Assembly (NCBI GenBank): GCA_019787685.1
Contig: JAHNUO010000008.1
Location: 1,860,001 to 1,924,000, forward strand
Direction: 5' to 3'
From: Chiua virens
Taxonomy: Eukaryota > Basidiomycota > Agaricomycetes > Boletales > Boletaceae
DNA length: 64,000 bases
Shown: positions 12,720 through 22,534 of the stretch, piece by piece
Position numbering within the stretch: position 1 is the first letter of the stretch
Layout of the letters: each line of letters begins with the position of its first letter
The notes under the pieces: generated by a model
Seen by the model: only the letters and a program-made list of their open reading frames with translations
What the model was told of the DNA's origin: nothing
Database searches by the model: none
Position numbers and translations under genes: made by a program

Positions 12720-13603
12720 TTATTGCTCACCTGGGACCCTCGTCGCTTCTACCTTCCCATCCGTCTTCGCCCTCTTGCCGCCACGTCCGCTTGAATACGT
12801 GCAGCTCTGGCGGTCCTTTCCGCAGCGTCTGCATACACAACTAGGAACCCCAAAGCAGGGGTACCCTGCGCCCTCGCACCGCTCGCACGGCACCTCGTGG
12901 TCGATGTCGCCTTCCTCCCGCAGCGAATCGGTATGGGTCGGTGGCGTGCTCTTGGCCGTGCTGCTTTCGACGATGATCGGCTCGTCCTCGCCCTCCGACT
13001 CGTTCTCCATCACGATAGGATGCTGTGTGTATAACCTCGTTAGCATCGCGCGTACCGGATATGTATCCGGACACGCACCTTCCGTTTCTCTCTCCCCTCT
13101 GGCGCTTTCCCCTTCTCCTCGCGCCTCCTTCGCGTCTTCTCGTCCCCTGCGTCCTCTCGTTCCTCACTCTCGTGCACTGCTGCCGTTGCCTTCGCCGCGT
13201 CATCAGCCGCCTTTCATAGCTTCTTGGCCACGTCCCACCGTTCCATCGCCTTCTGCAACTCTTGAATCGCGAGGGTGACCGCGTTGTCAACCCGAGCCTC
13301 GACGCCGGCGTCCCGAGCCTGTCGAAGGCAATCGCTGAGATGTTTCTGTAAAAACGAATAGTTCACGGTTAGTACACGACGAGACGCGATCAGTTAACTA
13401 CGTACCAGGATCTCATCCCATTCCTCTCGCCACATCGTTTGCTCCTCGGCCAGGTCCTCCCTATCGTCCGGGATCGTCTTCGCGAAGTCCCTGGCGCGTC
13501 TGTTCGCATGCTTCAGCTCCGTCTCGGCGAAGACGCGTGGTTCGTACGGATCGACTGCTTTCTGCGTGTCCACGTATTTGAGGATCGACTCAGCGTACGA
13601 CAT
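12720..13603 (-). pseudogene. Antisense Cys-rich gene carried inside the LTR element
   Basis: Minus-strand gene with its own introns, opposite in direction to the retroelement. Exon 1 starts at ATG 13603 (MSYAESILKYVDTQKAVDP) and ends near 13408 at a GTACGT donor. Exon 2 starts after an acceptor near 13345 with KHLSDCLRQARDAGVEARV and has a coiled, charged region. Exon 3, after a GTGCGT...CACACAG intron, holds an acidic stretch and a cysteine cluster, VPCERCEGAGYPCF and SCVCRRCGKDRQSC, near 12900-12800. The cluster resembles Cys-rich motifs seen in agaricomycete element-linked proteins, possibly zinc binding. A TGA at 13215-13217 interrupts exon 2. Presence of introns in antisense is compatible with retrotransposition, because the element RNA is the other strand. 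Function unknown. Confidence 0.6.
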
Positions 13604-13756
13604 AGTGGAAGTGTAAAAGATAAAGAGAATAGAAGAGAAGTGTGGACGCAACGCGTTCAAGTAATGTCCGGTGGCACATTGTTCAGTTTTCAAACCCAGC
13701 TCGCGCGTACATCACGTGACCGACTGAGGACAGTCAGCATCCAAGTTCCCCTCGGG

Positions 13757-14462
13757 TGTAGGAGTTAGATACTCCCTACGGTTGTAGGATACATTTTCCT
13801 CGCTCTTCATCATGTCATATCATCTCCCGTCTCATCCGCCATCGACTTCGTGCCAGCCCGGTTTCATTCCTAGCATTTACAGATCATCCGAGTCCAATCC
13901 GAGTCCAATCCGAGTCAACGCGATCCAATCCGGTGCTTTCGTACGTATTCCGCTTCATCCGATTTGACTTGTTCTACTCGATTTGGCCTTATTAAGGTCA
14001 TTACTATCCTAACACCTTCCCTTTCTTTGTCATCTACAAGGTTTGACACCCCTTCTTTCCATACTCACCCTACGTCAATCCTGTACACTTACTTAGGGTC
14101 GGATTACCTTTAACAGTCCTGGGTTATGCCCAGGACTATAAAACCCTGTTTCTAACACAAAAATATTGTCTTTCTGCGTTCAGGAGATCTCCTGTTTACT
14201 CTCCCGTGCGTGAGTGAGCTGGGTAGTTTCTCTTTACCTCGTCCTATTGTTCCTCGACGTCTCATCTACTCGAATCAATACTCTCATCGCTTTGCCTCCA
14301 CCCGGATACTTTTATATCGACCGCTTTTCATTCCGGATTGTCCAGCAGCTTCTAGGACTCTTAGACAAACCTGAATCCATCATCCCTTCAAACATAACCC
14401 CCCTTGGGACGAACCTATCGCCCCACCTTTCTTCTCATTCAACCTTATATTACTTACCTTCA
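13757..14462 (+). repeat. Right LTR (706 bp) of the Gag-only element
   Basis: Matches 8971-9676 with two CpG-site differences by eye. Followed directly by CCGC, the duplicated target, and then by the 3' end of the cyclin reading frame. No clear polypurine tract lies upstream; the preceding bases are CCCCTCGGG. Confidence 0.9.
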
Positions 14463-14566
14463 CCGCATCATCGTCGCCCGGTCTCACCAAAGCCGAGGCC
14501 ATTCCCATCGTCCACTCAAAAACCAAGATGTTCGCTTTCGCATCACCACTGGCAGCCACCTGGTGA
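14463..14566 (+). pseudogene. Cyclin gene, 3' fragment beyond the LTR element
   Basis: When the element and one CCGC copy are removed, the frame from 8657-8970 continues without a shift through SSSPGLTKAEAIPIV to KTKMFAFASP and a TGA at 14564-14566. A short KTKMFAF-type C-terminus is what I expect for this cyclin group. This makes the insertion site inside the last part of the coding sequence clear. Confidence 0.65.
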
Positions 14567-14942
14567 ATCCATATTGTAGCTCGTGTTATTCACCTAGAAT
14601 CACTGTCTTGACGACAACTATTTGTATTGTCGCCTTCTTACCATCGAGAATCACTACACGCCATGTTATGTCAATATTGCATACTATGTACAGCTATAAC
14701 ATTGTAATCTCTAAGTCGTGCATCATGGTATAAGCTCATGACTGAATTTGCTTACATAGTGGTAAGTAATTACATAGGGTGATGGGAATATTAGCGAGTC
14801 ACCACTCGGAAACCACCCAAAAATGTAACCTGATCCTTCTCGCCCACCGTAGTCAGAGCTGATTGTCGAACGAATCTCTACGTAGTCTGTAGAGAACCTT
14901 GTGCGAGCAGGTGCGATTGATCAGGCAACCTGGCAGGCCCAG
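14567..14942. other. Probable 3' flank of the cyclin gene
   Basis: Non-coding by eye. It follows the cyclin stop and ends at the divergent solo LTR. No RNA gene or transposon feature recognised. Confidence 0.4.
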
Positions 14943-15557
14943 TGTAGGGAATAGGTATTCCCTGTGCTCGCATAGCACGTTTCTGCACCCTGTCGTCACC
15001 CGATCCCGATCCTGATCTGTCTGCTTGTGCGAACTCATCCGGATTGCTGTATCCACGCCCAATTTGCCTCGGACTCTTTTATTTTATTTTTGATGCTCCT
15101 TATTCGTACTTAGCATTGGCTAGACCATGTCATGCAGCCCTTGCAGGGACGTTCGGGTGCCTCTCGAACTTTATACCATACGAAAACCTTCTTTTTTTAT
15201 TATTATCCTTACTTAGGACAAGTCTGAGGGTATTCCCGAGGACTATAAATTCACTGTATTGACAAAATACAGTAGCTTTTGCCCGTGTGCATCTGTCTCA
15301 CATCGTTTTCGGTCGACGTTCGTTTTCTCTCGCTCTCCTCGTATTTTCTCGATCCGGATCGGACTGCCGTGTCCGCTTTTCTATCCGTTTTAATCTGGAT
15401 TCGCCCCAGATTCATCTCGGACTACTCAAAAACCATTATTCGTCGTTCACCAACTCAGTGTTGTCCCTGGGTCGAACGGAATCACATTCCTTCACCCTCT
15501 TTCTATTTCTTTCAATCCCCCTGAGTATTGCACTACAGCCGGGATATATTACCTTCA
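14943..15557 (+). repeat. Divergent solo LTR related to the 706-bp family
   Basis: Begins TGTAGGGAATAGGTATTCCC, comparable with TGTAGGAGTTAGATACTCCC of the 706-bp LTR, and ends with TATATTACCTTCA, comparable with TATTACTTACCTTCA. CCAG occurs immediately before (14939-14942) and after (15558-15561), a 4-bp target duplication like that of the intact element. It keeps the same promoter order: ACTTAGG, imperfect hairpin at 15222-15243, then TATAAA near 15245. No internal region follows, so it is most likely a solo LTR from recombination. Confidence 0.7.
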
Positions 15558-15689
15558 CCAGGACACGGGTGTTGCCTAAAATGGTAAGTATTCAAATGCC
15601 CTTCTCACCCGACGATGTGACGACGGCCTACACCTCTCTCCTATGTCTCACCCACCCTCTCCACCTGACTCTCAGTGCCACCTGGACAT

Positions 15690-16720
15690 GACGATGACGT
15701 CACAATGTGCCGCGTTGCTGCACCATGCCCTCCCTGCCCTCCCCCTCCCTCCCTCACCTCACTCCACAACGACAACGACGCCACGTTCGTATGGGCATCT
15801 TGCAAGCCCTAGCAGTGGGAGCCCCGGAATCCAACGGTATGATCTAGTAAGTGCTTTTGTCACTTTGGCCAGACTAACTCAAGTTGTAGGCCTCCATTTG
15901 AGTCAACCTCGACGACACAGTGGGTTTTTACGGTGGATAGAACGTCTAGCATGGTTGGAATGTGGTGTGGGTGGCCTAGGTACATCCATATTGGTCTGAT
16001 CTTTATTCCATTCGGACTGACCTTCCTGCTCAGCCAGTAGTTGCGTTTTGACTCGTATCGGGTCCCCATCTTCTCACTCTTGCCCTCACCTCGCCTTGCC
16101 CTCACCTTTGCCCTTATCTTGCACGGTCGCCCCTTGCCTCGGCCTCGGCCTTGTCCTTACCCCACCCTGACCTGCCCCGCCCTTGCCTCATCTCTCCCCT
16201 TAGCTCACCTGATGAAGACAACAACAACAATGCGAGAACCATGTCATCATGATTCTGGCATTGCTGTTGTCACATTCATCACCTTCGCCTCGTCCTTCCC
16301 TTCCTTCACCTCAGCTGACGACGATACTAGCAGTGATGCGAATACCATGCGATGCCGGCAACAACGCAATAGCCGCGCTCTTCTCGTTGCCCTCCCTCGA
16401 CCCACTTTCCACCTTGCCTGATGACGACAGTGACGACGCAAAAACCATGTGAAGACCACACGACTGCGACCACAACATAAGAACCACGGTTCTCGTGTTG
16501 TTTTCATTGCTCTCATCGCCTTCGCCTTGGATCGTCCTTCCTTCCCTTCACCCCGCATGGCAATGACAGCAACAACAACGCGAAGACCACGATCTAGCGT
16601 GGCTTTCGTATTGTTCTTGTCGCCCCCGCCCCTCCCTTCACTTTGCCTGACGACAGCGACAATGACTCAGACACGGGAACCACGATAGCACGGTTCTCGT
16701 GTAGCACAGGTATTGGTATG
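15690..16720. repeat. Second minisatellite, CAA/GAC/CCTTGCC-rich
   Basis: Low-complexity tandem repeats with units of roughly 120 bp built from words such as GATGACGACAGTGACGACGC, GACAACAACAACAATGCG and repeated CCTTCCCTTC and TTGCC tracts. Its C- and CAA-rich + strand resembles the opposite strand of the block at 640-2560. Open frames here are compositional. Confidence 0.6.
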
Positions 16721-16973
16721 AGTAAGTATCAGGACACCCGCGGCTTTACCTCAGGCTGGCATGCGCACACTGGCAAAGTCTTGCGAAACAGACGAGAGGG
16801 TGGAGCTCATCTCAGGAGCCACCTCCGAGTCGTCCTCTCCTTTCATGCTAGCCCATGACTGGTTTGCGATGGCAATGCGACACAACTTTGCGACACGATA
16901 TCGTCCACGTGTCGCACTTGTCTCATACATGTCTGCACACTGCCACCCTGGGGTGTGCCTGTGCGGTTACCTA

Positions 16974-17125
16974 GAGCCTATATAGTGATCGAGTGTAGAT
17001 ATAATATACATGAGAGCTATGTAGTGATTGAGTGTGAATAGAATGGATATACGAGAACTATGTAGTGATTGTGTGAATAGAATGGATATGCAAGAACTAT
17101 GTAGTAATCAAGTGTGAATGCAATG
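16974..17125. repeat. Short tandem repeat, about 42-bp unit, about 3.5 copies
   Basis: Units resembling AACTATGTAGTGATTGAGTG followed by TGAATAGAATGGATAT recur from 16974 to about 17125, with divergence increasing toward both ends. Confidence 0.7.
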
Positions 17126-17339
17126 ACTATGCAGTGCTATATAGGCTACAGTCACTACCAAAAATGGTTGCTTACTACAGCACAAAAACAGGGTTTCCTG
17201 ATGTCATTCGCGTGGCATTGCCTGGCAGCAATTCAGATGTATGTCTTTCCATTTCGGCACAACAAAGAGGCATTGGTATGGCCACAGCAATGCGATGCGT
17301 GCGGCATTGTCCGGTAGCGGCGCTACCCAGCTCCTTCCA

Positions 17340-17590
17340 CATCAGTGGAACAGCCTTCACACTGTTGAAAGTTTGGGCTTGCCACACAAGTAAATCAATG
17401 TCTAGGCTCACAAAAACTATCTCAATTGGCTTCATTTGATGGAAATTTTACCTTGTGAAATTTTGAGAAGAAGTTTAGAGGCAGGATTTTTTTTCGAAAA
17501 TCTGTCCAGTTCTAGACAGTTGGGAACCTTTCTGTCGAAAGCTGTCCAGAGCTATCCAGCACTGTCCAGATAATGGTTGGTTTGCTGATG
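17340..17590 (+). repeat. 251-bp inverted-repeat unit, left copy (MITE-like or TIR arm)
   Basis: Starts CATCAGTGGAAC and ends GGTTTGCTGATG, so its own ends are the 6-bp inverted pair CATCAG/CTGATG. The reverse complement at 20138-20388 is equal in length with two differences seen by eye. It carries several CTGTCCAG words near 17504-17570. CA flanks it on both sides. Confidence 0.8.
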
Positions 17591-17769
17591 CATCTCGGGT
17601 GACAGGGAGGCTTTGGCGTGGCCATGGCCATGGCATGTGTGCGTGGCATTGTCCGGTGGATTATAGATTCTCTGGTCAGTTTGTCCACGTGAGCACCTTC
17701 TGAAATACCTTGAAAACATTGCTCATGCATCGTTACCTCCATTCTGTCTTCCCCATCTCACCCTGAACA

Positions 17770-19990
17770 ATGTCTAGTGCAGATGATTTCCCACCCCAGA
17801 CTGTCGATCCTGCTTTTTTGATGCAACAAATGGCATGTCTTATTGCTTTGCAAGACCGTAACTTGAATATTGGCAACCTCCAAAGCAGATCGCAGAGTAT
17901 CTTGCAATTATTCTCTGTGCCCATTGACCTGACCTTTTTTATCTGTAGCGTTCATAGAAGCTTTCATTACAAAGGACGACTCATCAGACGCCTCGTGTCT
18001 CTTCACGACAGTGTCAATGACATGTTGGCGGAAGCAGACCGACAAGCCCATGTTGCCAACATGAACACTGCGAACCACACAGAGGCGTGCGTACTGTTTT
18101 ACATTCCTTATCAGTATAATTGATAGCACGCCCAAGGGAGAACCGTTTGTACAGATCCTACAGAGAACTTCTACGGTGGATTCCCTCCATTCATGCTATT
18201 CCCCAGACAGAGCTTGGCGATGCTCTACAACAGGCGAGAATTTTCTTTCCTTGGACTTTGTACAATAGGACTGATGTGAATTTACATAGCTCGAACGAGG
18301 TGCTGACACCGGCCGCACTGACGATACCCACAGGCTTAAAGTATTGGTCATCAACTGGCTCATGCAGGAGATACCAAAGCCTGATCCTCCCCTCAGCTCT
18401 GAAGACAAGAGTGGGAGAGGGTTCTACAACGACGCGACTGGAAGCCTCTTGTGTCCAGTTGACTATAACTGGAATGATCCCACATGAGTGATCTCTGCGC
18501 CGCAAACCTTTTGAATGACAGAACTAAGTATCCCAACGACACAGTCACTGGCAGAATATTCGCAAGTTCCATCCCGACTTTCTCATCACCACTGTAGGAG
18601 TTAGATACTCCCTACGGTTGTAGGATACATTTTCCTCACTCTTCATCATGTCATATCATCTCCCGTCTCATCCGCCATCGACTTCGTGCCAGCCCGGTTT
18701 CATTCCAAGCGTTTACAGATCATCCGAACCCAATCCGAGTCCAATCCAAGTCAACGCAATCCAATCCGGTTCTTTCGTACGTATTCCGCTTCATCCGATT
18801 TGACTTGTTCTACTCGATTTGGCCTTATTGAGGTCATTACTATCCTAACACCTTTCCTTTCTTTGTCATCTACAAGGTTTGACACTCCTTCTTTCCATAC
18901 TCACCCTACGTCAATCCTGTACACTTACTTAGGGTCGGATTACCTTTAACAGTCCTGGGTTATGCCCAGGACTATAAAACCATGTTTCTAACAAAAAAAA
19001 AATATTGTCTTTCTACGTTCAGAAGATCTCCTGTTTACTCTCCTGTGTGTGAGTGAGCTGGATAGTTTCTCTTTTACCTCGTTCTATCGTTCCTCTACGT
19101 CTCATCTACTCGAATCAATACTCTCATTGCCTCGCCTCCACCCGGATACTTTTACATCGACCACTTTTCATTCCGGATCGTCCAGCAGCCTCTAGGACTC
19201 TTAGACAAACCTGAATCCATCATTCCTTCAAACATAACCCCCTTTGGGACGAACCTATCACCCCACCTTTCTTCACATCACCAATTATTACTTTTCTACA
19301 CTGCGCAATCTTGGCCGGCATTCCTGTATGCTGGTGGTCAGTCAGACCCTGCCAATCTCAACAACAGACTTTTCAAGGGCGAAATTTTAGTCAAGGCATG
19401 TCCTGCACACAAATCCATATATCATCGCTGATTCTCCATTTCAGGCCTTCAAAGCCATCTTTATCTCTCCGACTTCTGCATTGGACGACGAGGGTCCTGA
19501 GCCAACTGCTGGCAGGAAACGTCGCCGAGGTGATAGACGGACGCGGTCAAATGTGGCCAAACTCCTAGGTATGCAAACAGTTCAACCACGTGCCATAGCC
19601 TATGTGGCCTGCCAGGTAAATCGGCCGTTTATCATCGACACCAGATTTGATACTAATGAATTACTGACTGCATTGCAGATTTGTTTCGCCCTGTCCTCTG
19701 CAGGTTCTTGGGCAATCGTCAATGGTGTATTTGACACCCATGAGTTCTATGAAGCGATAGTGGAGTGGTTCAAAGAAACCAAGACCAAAGAGGATAAAAG
19801 GTTTGTTGACGAACTTTTGTTATGGTGGAACAGGGGAGTCCCTTGGTTGCTTCATTTTACATACCATAATAATTGAAAATGCAGGATGGTATTTGGACCC
19901 ACCTTTTCTTTTTGGATTGAACGGGATGGATCTGCCCAGAAGTCTGTGGCGAAGTCGCTGAAGAAGCGCCGTATTGCTAGCAGTGGTTAA
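17770..19990 (+). pseudogene. DUF6698-domain gene split by a solo LTR
   Basis: DUF6698 is an agaricomycete family of unknown function. Readable parts include the ATG at 17770 (MSSADDFPPQTVDPAFLMQQ), a helical leader, and a conserved HRLKVLVINWLMQEIPKP stretch near 18335 in the frame that runs through GRGFYNDATGSLLCPVDYNW. Then FHPDFLIT near 18580 meets the LTR. Beyond it the frame resumes with NYYFST, shifts, and gives WPAFLYAGGQSDPANLNN, AFKAIFISPTSALDDEG, RAIAYVACQ, ICFALSSAGSWAIV and KSLKKRRIASSG, stop 19988-19990. The intron at 19396-19444 has GC-AG ends. A TGA follows DPT near 18487, where an intron donor may have been lost. A frameshift near 19295 and the LTR make it inactive. Confidence 0.7.
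18593..19275 (+). repeat. Solo LTR (683 bp) inside the DUF6698 gene
   Basis: Copy of the 706-bp LTR starting TGTAGGAGTTAG. It stops at CTTTCTTCA, lacking about 27 bp of the canonical end, as if a deletion joined two TTC repeats. Host word CATCACCA occurs just before (one base from the LTR) and directly after it, supporting insertion into the gene. It is more diverged than the paired LTRs, with several CG to CA differences such as CCTCACTC for CCTCGCTC and AACGCAATC for AACGCGATC. Confidence 0.85.
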
Positions 19991-20137
19991 ATTGTCATTT
20001 AGGTTCAACTTGAATGTTATACTAGGCTATTTGAGATCGAAATCATAAAGCAGAACAATCTGGTTGTTTGTTTCCCATTATTCATTTGGTGAGCGACAAT
20101 GATGACAGCGTGAAAATGTTTCCTTTGGTTGCCTCTA

Positions 20138-20388
20138 CATCAGCAAACCAACCATTATCTGGACAGTGCTGGACAGCTCTGGACAGTTTTCGACAGAAAG
20201 GTTCCCAACTGTCTAGAACTGGACAGATTTTCGAAAAAAAATCCTGCCTCTAAACTTCTTCTCAAAATTTCACAAGGTAAAATTTCCATCAAATGAAGCC
20301 AATTGAGATAGTTTTTGTGAGCCTAGACATTGATTTACTTGTGTGGCAAGCCCAAACTTTCAACAGTGTGAAGGCTGTTCCACTGATG
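20138..20388 (-). repeat. 251-bp inverted-repeat unit, right copy
   Basis: Reverse complement of 17340-17590. TA flanks it on both sides (20136-20137 and 20389-20390), a possible 2-bp target duplication. Two mismatches to the left copy were seen, both in the CTGTCCAG region. Confidence 0.8.
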
Positions 20389-20399
20389 TACTCCCAGGA

Positions 20400-21120
20400 T
20401 GATTCACTTTGCCCATCATAATCATACTGTGGGTAATTATTCACCATCACCACGTGGTTAATCATTGCACGTTGATTTACCAGTTCCACAGTTGACAAAC
20501 TCTTCCAACACATGCATATCTGACCTACTTTCATCTTCCTGACACTTATTTGACAATGTCATCAGAGCGATTGTATTGATGAGATTCAAGCATGAACGAA
20601 AAAGTTGGCTACGAATGTGTGTTGGACACAAATTGTAGATGTCTTGAGTATCGATGTTCTTGCTCAGTAAAGGTATGTTTGGTATACATTTCCAACTGCC
20701 CTCAAACCAATTGGCCTTGCCCATCTTTACTAATCCGAGTAATGTACGTCTTTTCTAACTGTCTGACACTTATTTTCCATATACCTACCATTATAAGGAG
20801 TATGTAAAGTTGTATCAATCTGATATGCCTTATGCACTACTGCTGAATTGCATAAATTTGTGCCTTCACTGATGGTCTGACATTTATTATGCACTCAACC
20901 TACTGTTATAAAGAGTATGCAAAGCTGTGCCAGCCTGACGAACCTTGCCAGCCTTTACCAAACGACATGATGTGTGTAATCACTGACTGTCCGATGGTTA
21001 TTCTCCACTGGACCTACTGTTGCAAAGGGATAATAAAGCCTTTTTATCATTATACAATTTAGTTTTCTTGAGCATGTATTATAAGGCATTACAAGAATAT
21101 CTGCAGTCTCGTGATGTGGT
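20400..21120. other. Gene-free stretch with degenerate tandem units
   Basis: Three diverged units that share CTGTCTGACA(C/T)TTATT, then CCTACTGTTATAAAG and AGTATG, near 20758, 20872 and 20985, spaced roughly 110 bp. No coding content recognised. The last 100 bp lead into the RNase H2 subunit C gene and may hold its promoter. Confidence 0.45.
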
Positions 21121-21189
21121 TTGTGCCTTCGAATTCCAAGTCCCGACCCACTACATTTGTGGCTGTGTAGTACATATTTTCTCTTGTCG

Positions 21190-22157
21190 ATGATGTCGCT
21201 CGAGATTGATCCGGTTGAGGGACACCTTCCAGCATGTACACCATCCTTGATGCCCTTCCACATGTCCTACAACGGACCTGCCCCCGTCTCCCGCTACCTC
21301 CGCCCAAGACCTGCTCCCCCTTCCTCAGTTAGCTTACCTTCAAGTTCGACTACGGTAGCAACCTCGTCGATGACCTCGATTATGAGCGGAGGAGTAACAA
21401 GTCTCCCCACAATATCGTCTACCACTTCCGTAGGGAGTTTGTCCGGAGAAAGTAAATGCCAGGAGAACGAGCCGCTGGCAAACGCTAGACCTCCTTCCAT
21501 CGAAATGATTACTCAGGTTGAGCGGTTGACAGTTGCGGAAATTACGGAGGATACTGCTGTCGAGATGGAGATGGACTCGGAGACACAGCCCGCTTCGGAC
21601 ACCGTGCCGCGCGACGACTTAGCAGGATCGACTGTGTGCATCCCCGCGTCAAGAAACATAGAGCGGTTTGTAGCCGCGTTTCGAGGGAGGCAGATGTATG
21701 GACAAGGGGTGGAGATACCGGAAGGATACGGCGGTCTCGTCTTGCGAACACCACCGAACTCAAAAGGGAAGGAAAAGGACAACGCGACACCACCTCTAAA
21801 GCCTTTGTCAGAGAAACCAAAACCAAAATCAAGAACGCGTGTAGCGACGCGTCGGAAACGTGCCATAGAAGACGAGGGTGCGGAGCAACGCGAAGGAAGG
21901 GAGGATGAGGACTGTGGGCCAGACGCAGACATGGAATTCCGACCACCGACAAGAAGGTTGATACCTTCCTCCAAGTTTACTTCCTTTACGCTTTGGACGC
22001 CAAATCGACCTCTAGATGAAGGAAGAGATGAATACGCAAGAGCTTTGATAGAATGGACTCGCTTGGCCTCCGAGGTTGGTTCCTTTACGTACCCACTTAC
22101 TAGTATATCCCCTGTGCTAACTCTGCATTTGCGTAGATACACTCGTATGATGAATGA
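21190..22157 (+). CDS. RNH203: Ribonuclease H2 non-catalytic subunit C
   Basis: RNase H2 removes ribonucleotides from DNA and RNA-DNA hybrids in the nucleus; subunit C is structural and pairs with subunit B. Two exons, 21190-22074 and 22137-22157, give about 301 residues. The start follows MMSLEIDPVEGHLPACTP. Family landmarks are LMPFHMSYNGPAPVSRYLRP near the N-terminus, NIERFVAAFRGRQMYG mid-protein with YGGLVLR, and FTLWTPNRPLDEGRDEY followed by EWTRLASE at the C-terminus. The family fold is split by low-complexity Ser/Thr and Lys/Arg insertions, usual in basidiomycetes. The intron at 22075-22136 (GTTGGT...GCGTAG) leads to the tiny last exon IHSYDE. The upstream ATG-like frame from 21121 is probably leader. 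It is followed on the same strand, 380 bp on, by the GPI protein gene. Confidence 0.85.
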
Positions 22158-22534
22158 AAACAAACGTGACCTAGGATTGATAAGTTCATAGTTATACTTC
22201 AGCAAGTACTTGGCTTGTAGATGGCAGTTGCGCATACTGACGTGAGCGAACAGTTCTATGTACTAATGTATTGAATATCACTGCTCGCTGATACCCAATG
22301 GCCATAATATTTCCGTGGTGTACCCGGGCCTGATCCGCTTGGCCTGGATGGAGATCGCTCACCTACTCCGTATTCAGATTTTTGGACAGAATGCCAATCC
22401 GACGTGCCAGTCAAATTCAGAACTAGTCCACCGATACCACTACAAAAAGTGGCTGACGCTTGGGTCACTCATTCCTCCTCTCATCTAGTCATTCCTTGTC
22501 ATTCCTTGTCTTCGACGTCCCTTCAGCAAGCGGC

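Larger units (their letters stand above)
8971..14462 (+). mobile_element. Non-autonomous LTR retroelement with Gag only (5.5 kb)
   Basis: Two 706-bp direct repeats that start TGTAGG and end CTTCA bound a 4,080-bp interior. A candidate primer binding site beginning TGG follows the left LTR by two bases. A 4-bp duplication CCGC flanks the whole element (8967-8970 and 14463-14466). The interior encodes a Gag-like protein and, on the opposite strand, a spliced Cys-rich gene. I find no protease, reverse transcriptase, RNase H or integrase, so it must depend on a helper. The LTRs differ by eye at only two sites, so insertion was recent. It interrupts the cyclin gene. Related solo LTRs lie at 14943-15557 and 18593-19275. 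Confidence 0.85.

Noticed and set aside
12461..13278. Plus-strand frames over the antisense gene
   Set aside because: They mirror the better-supported minus-strand exons, which have splice sites and a Cys cluster.
17175..17435. Minus-strand ORF starting MKPIEIVFVSLDIDL, and its twin at 20289-20534
   Set aside because: Both are readings of the same 251-bp inverted repeat; identity is explained by the repeat, not by a protein family.
21513..22235. Minus-strand 240-codon ORF
   Set aside because: Shadow of the RNase H2 subunit C gene on the other strand.
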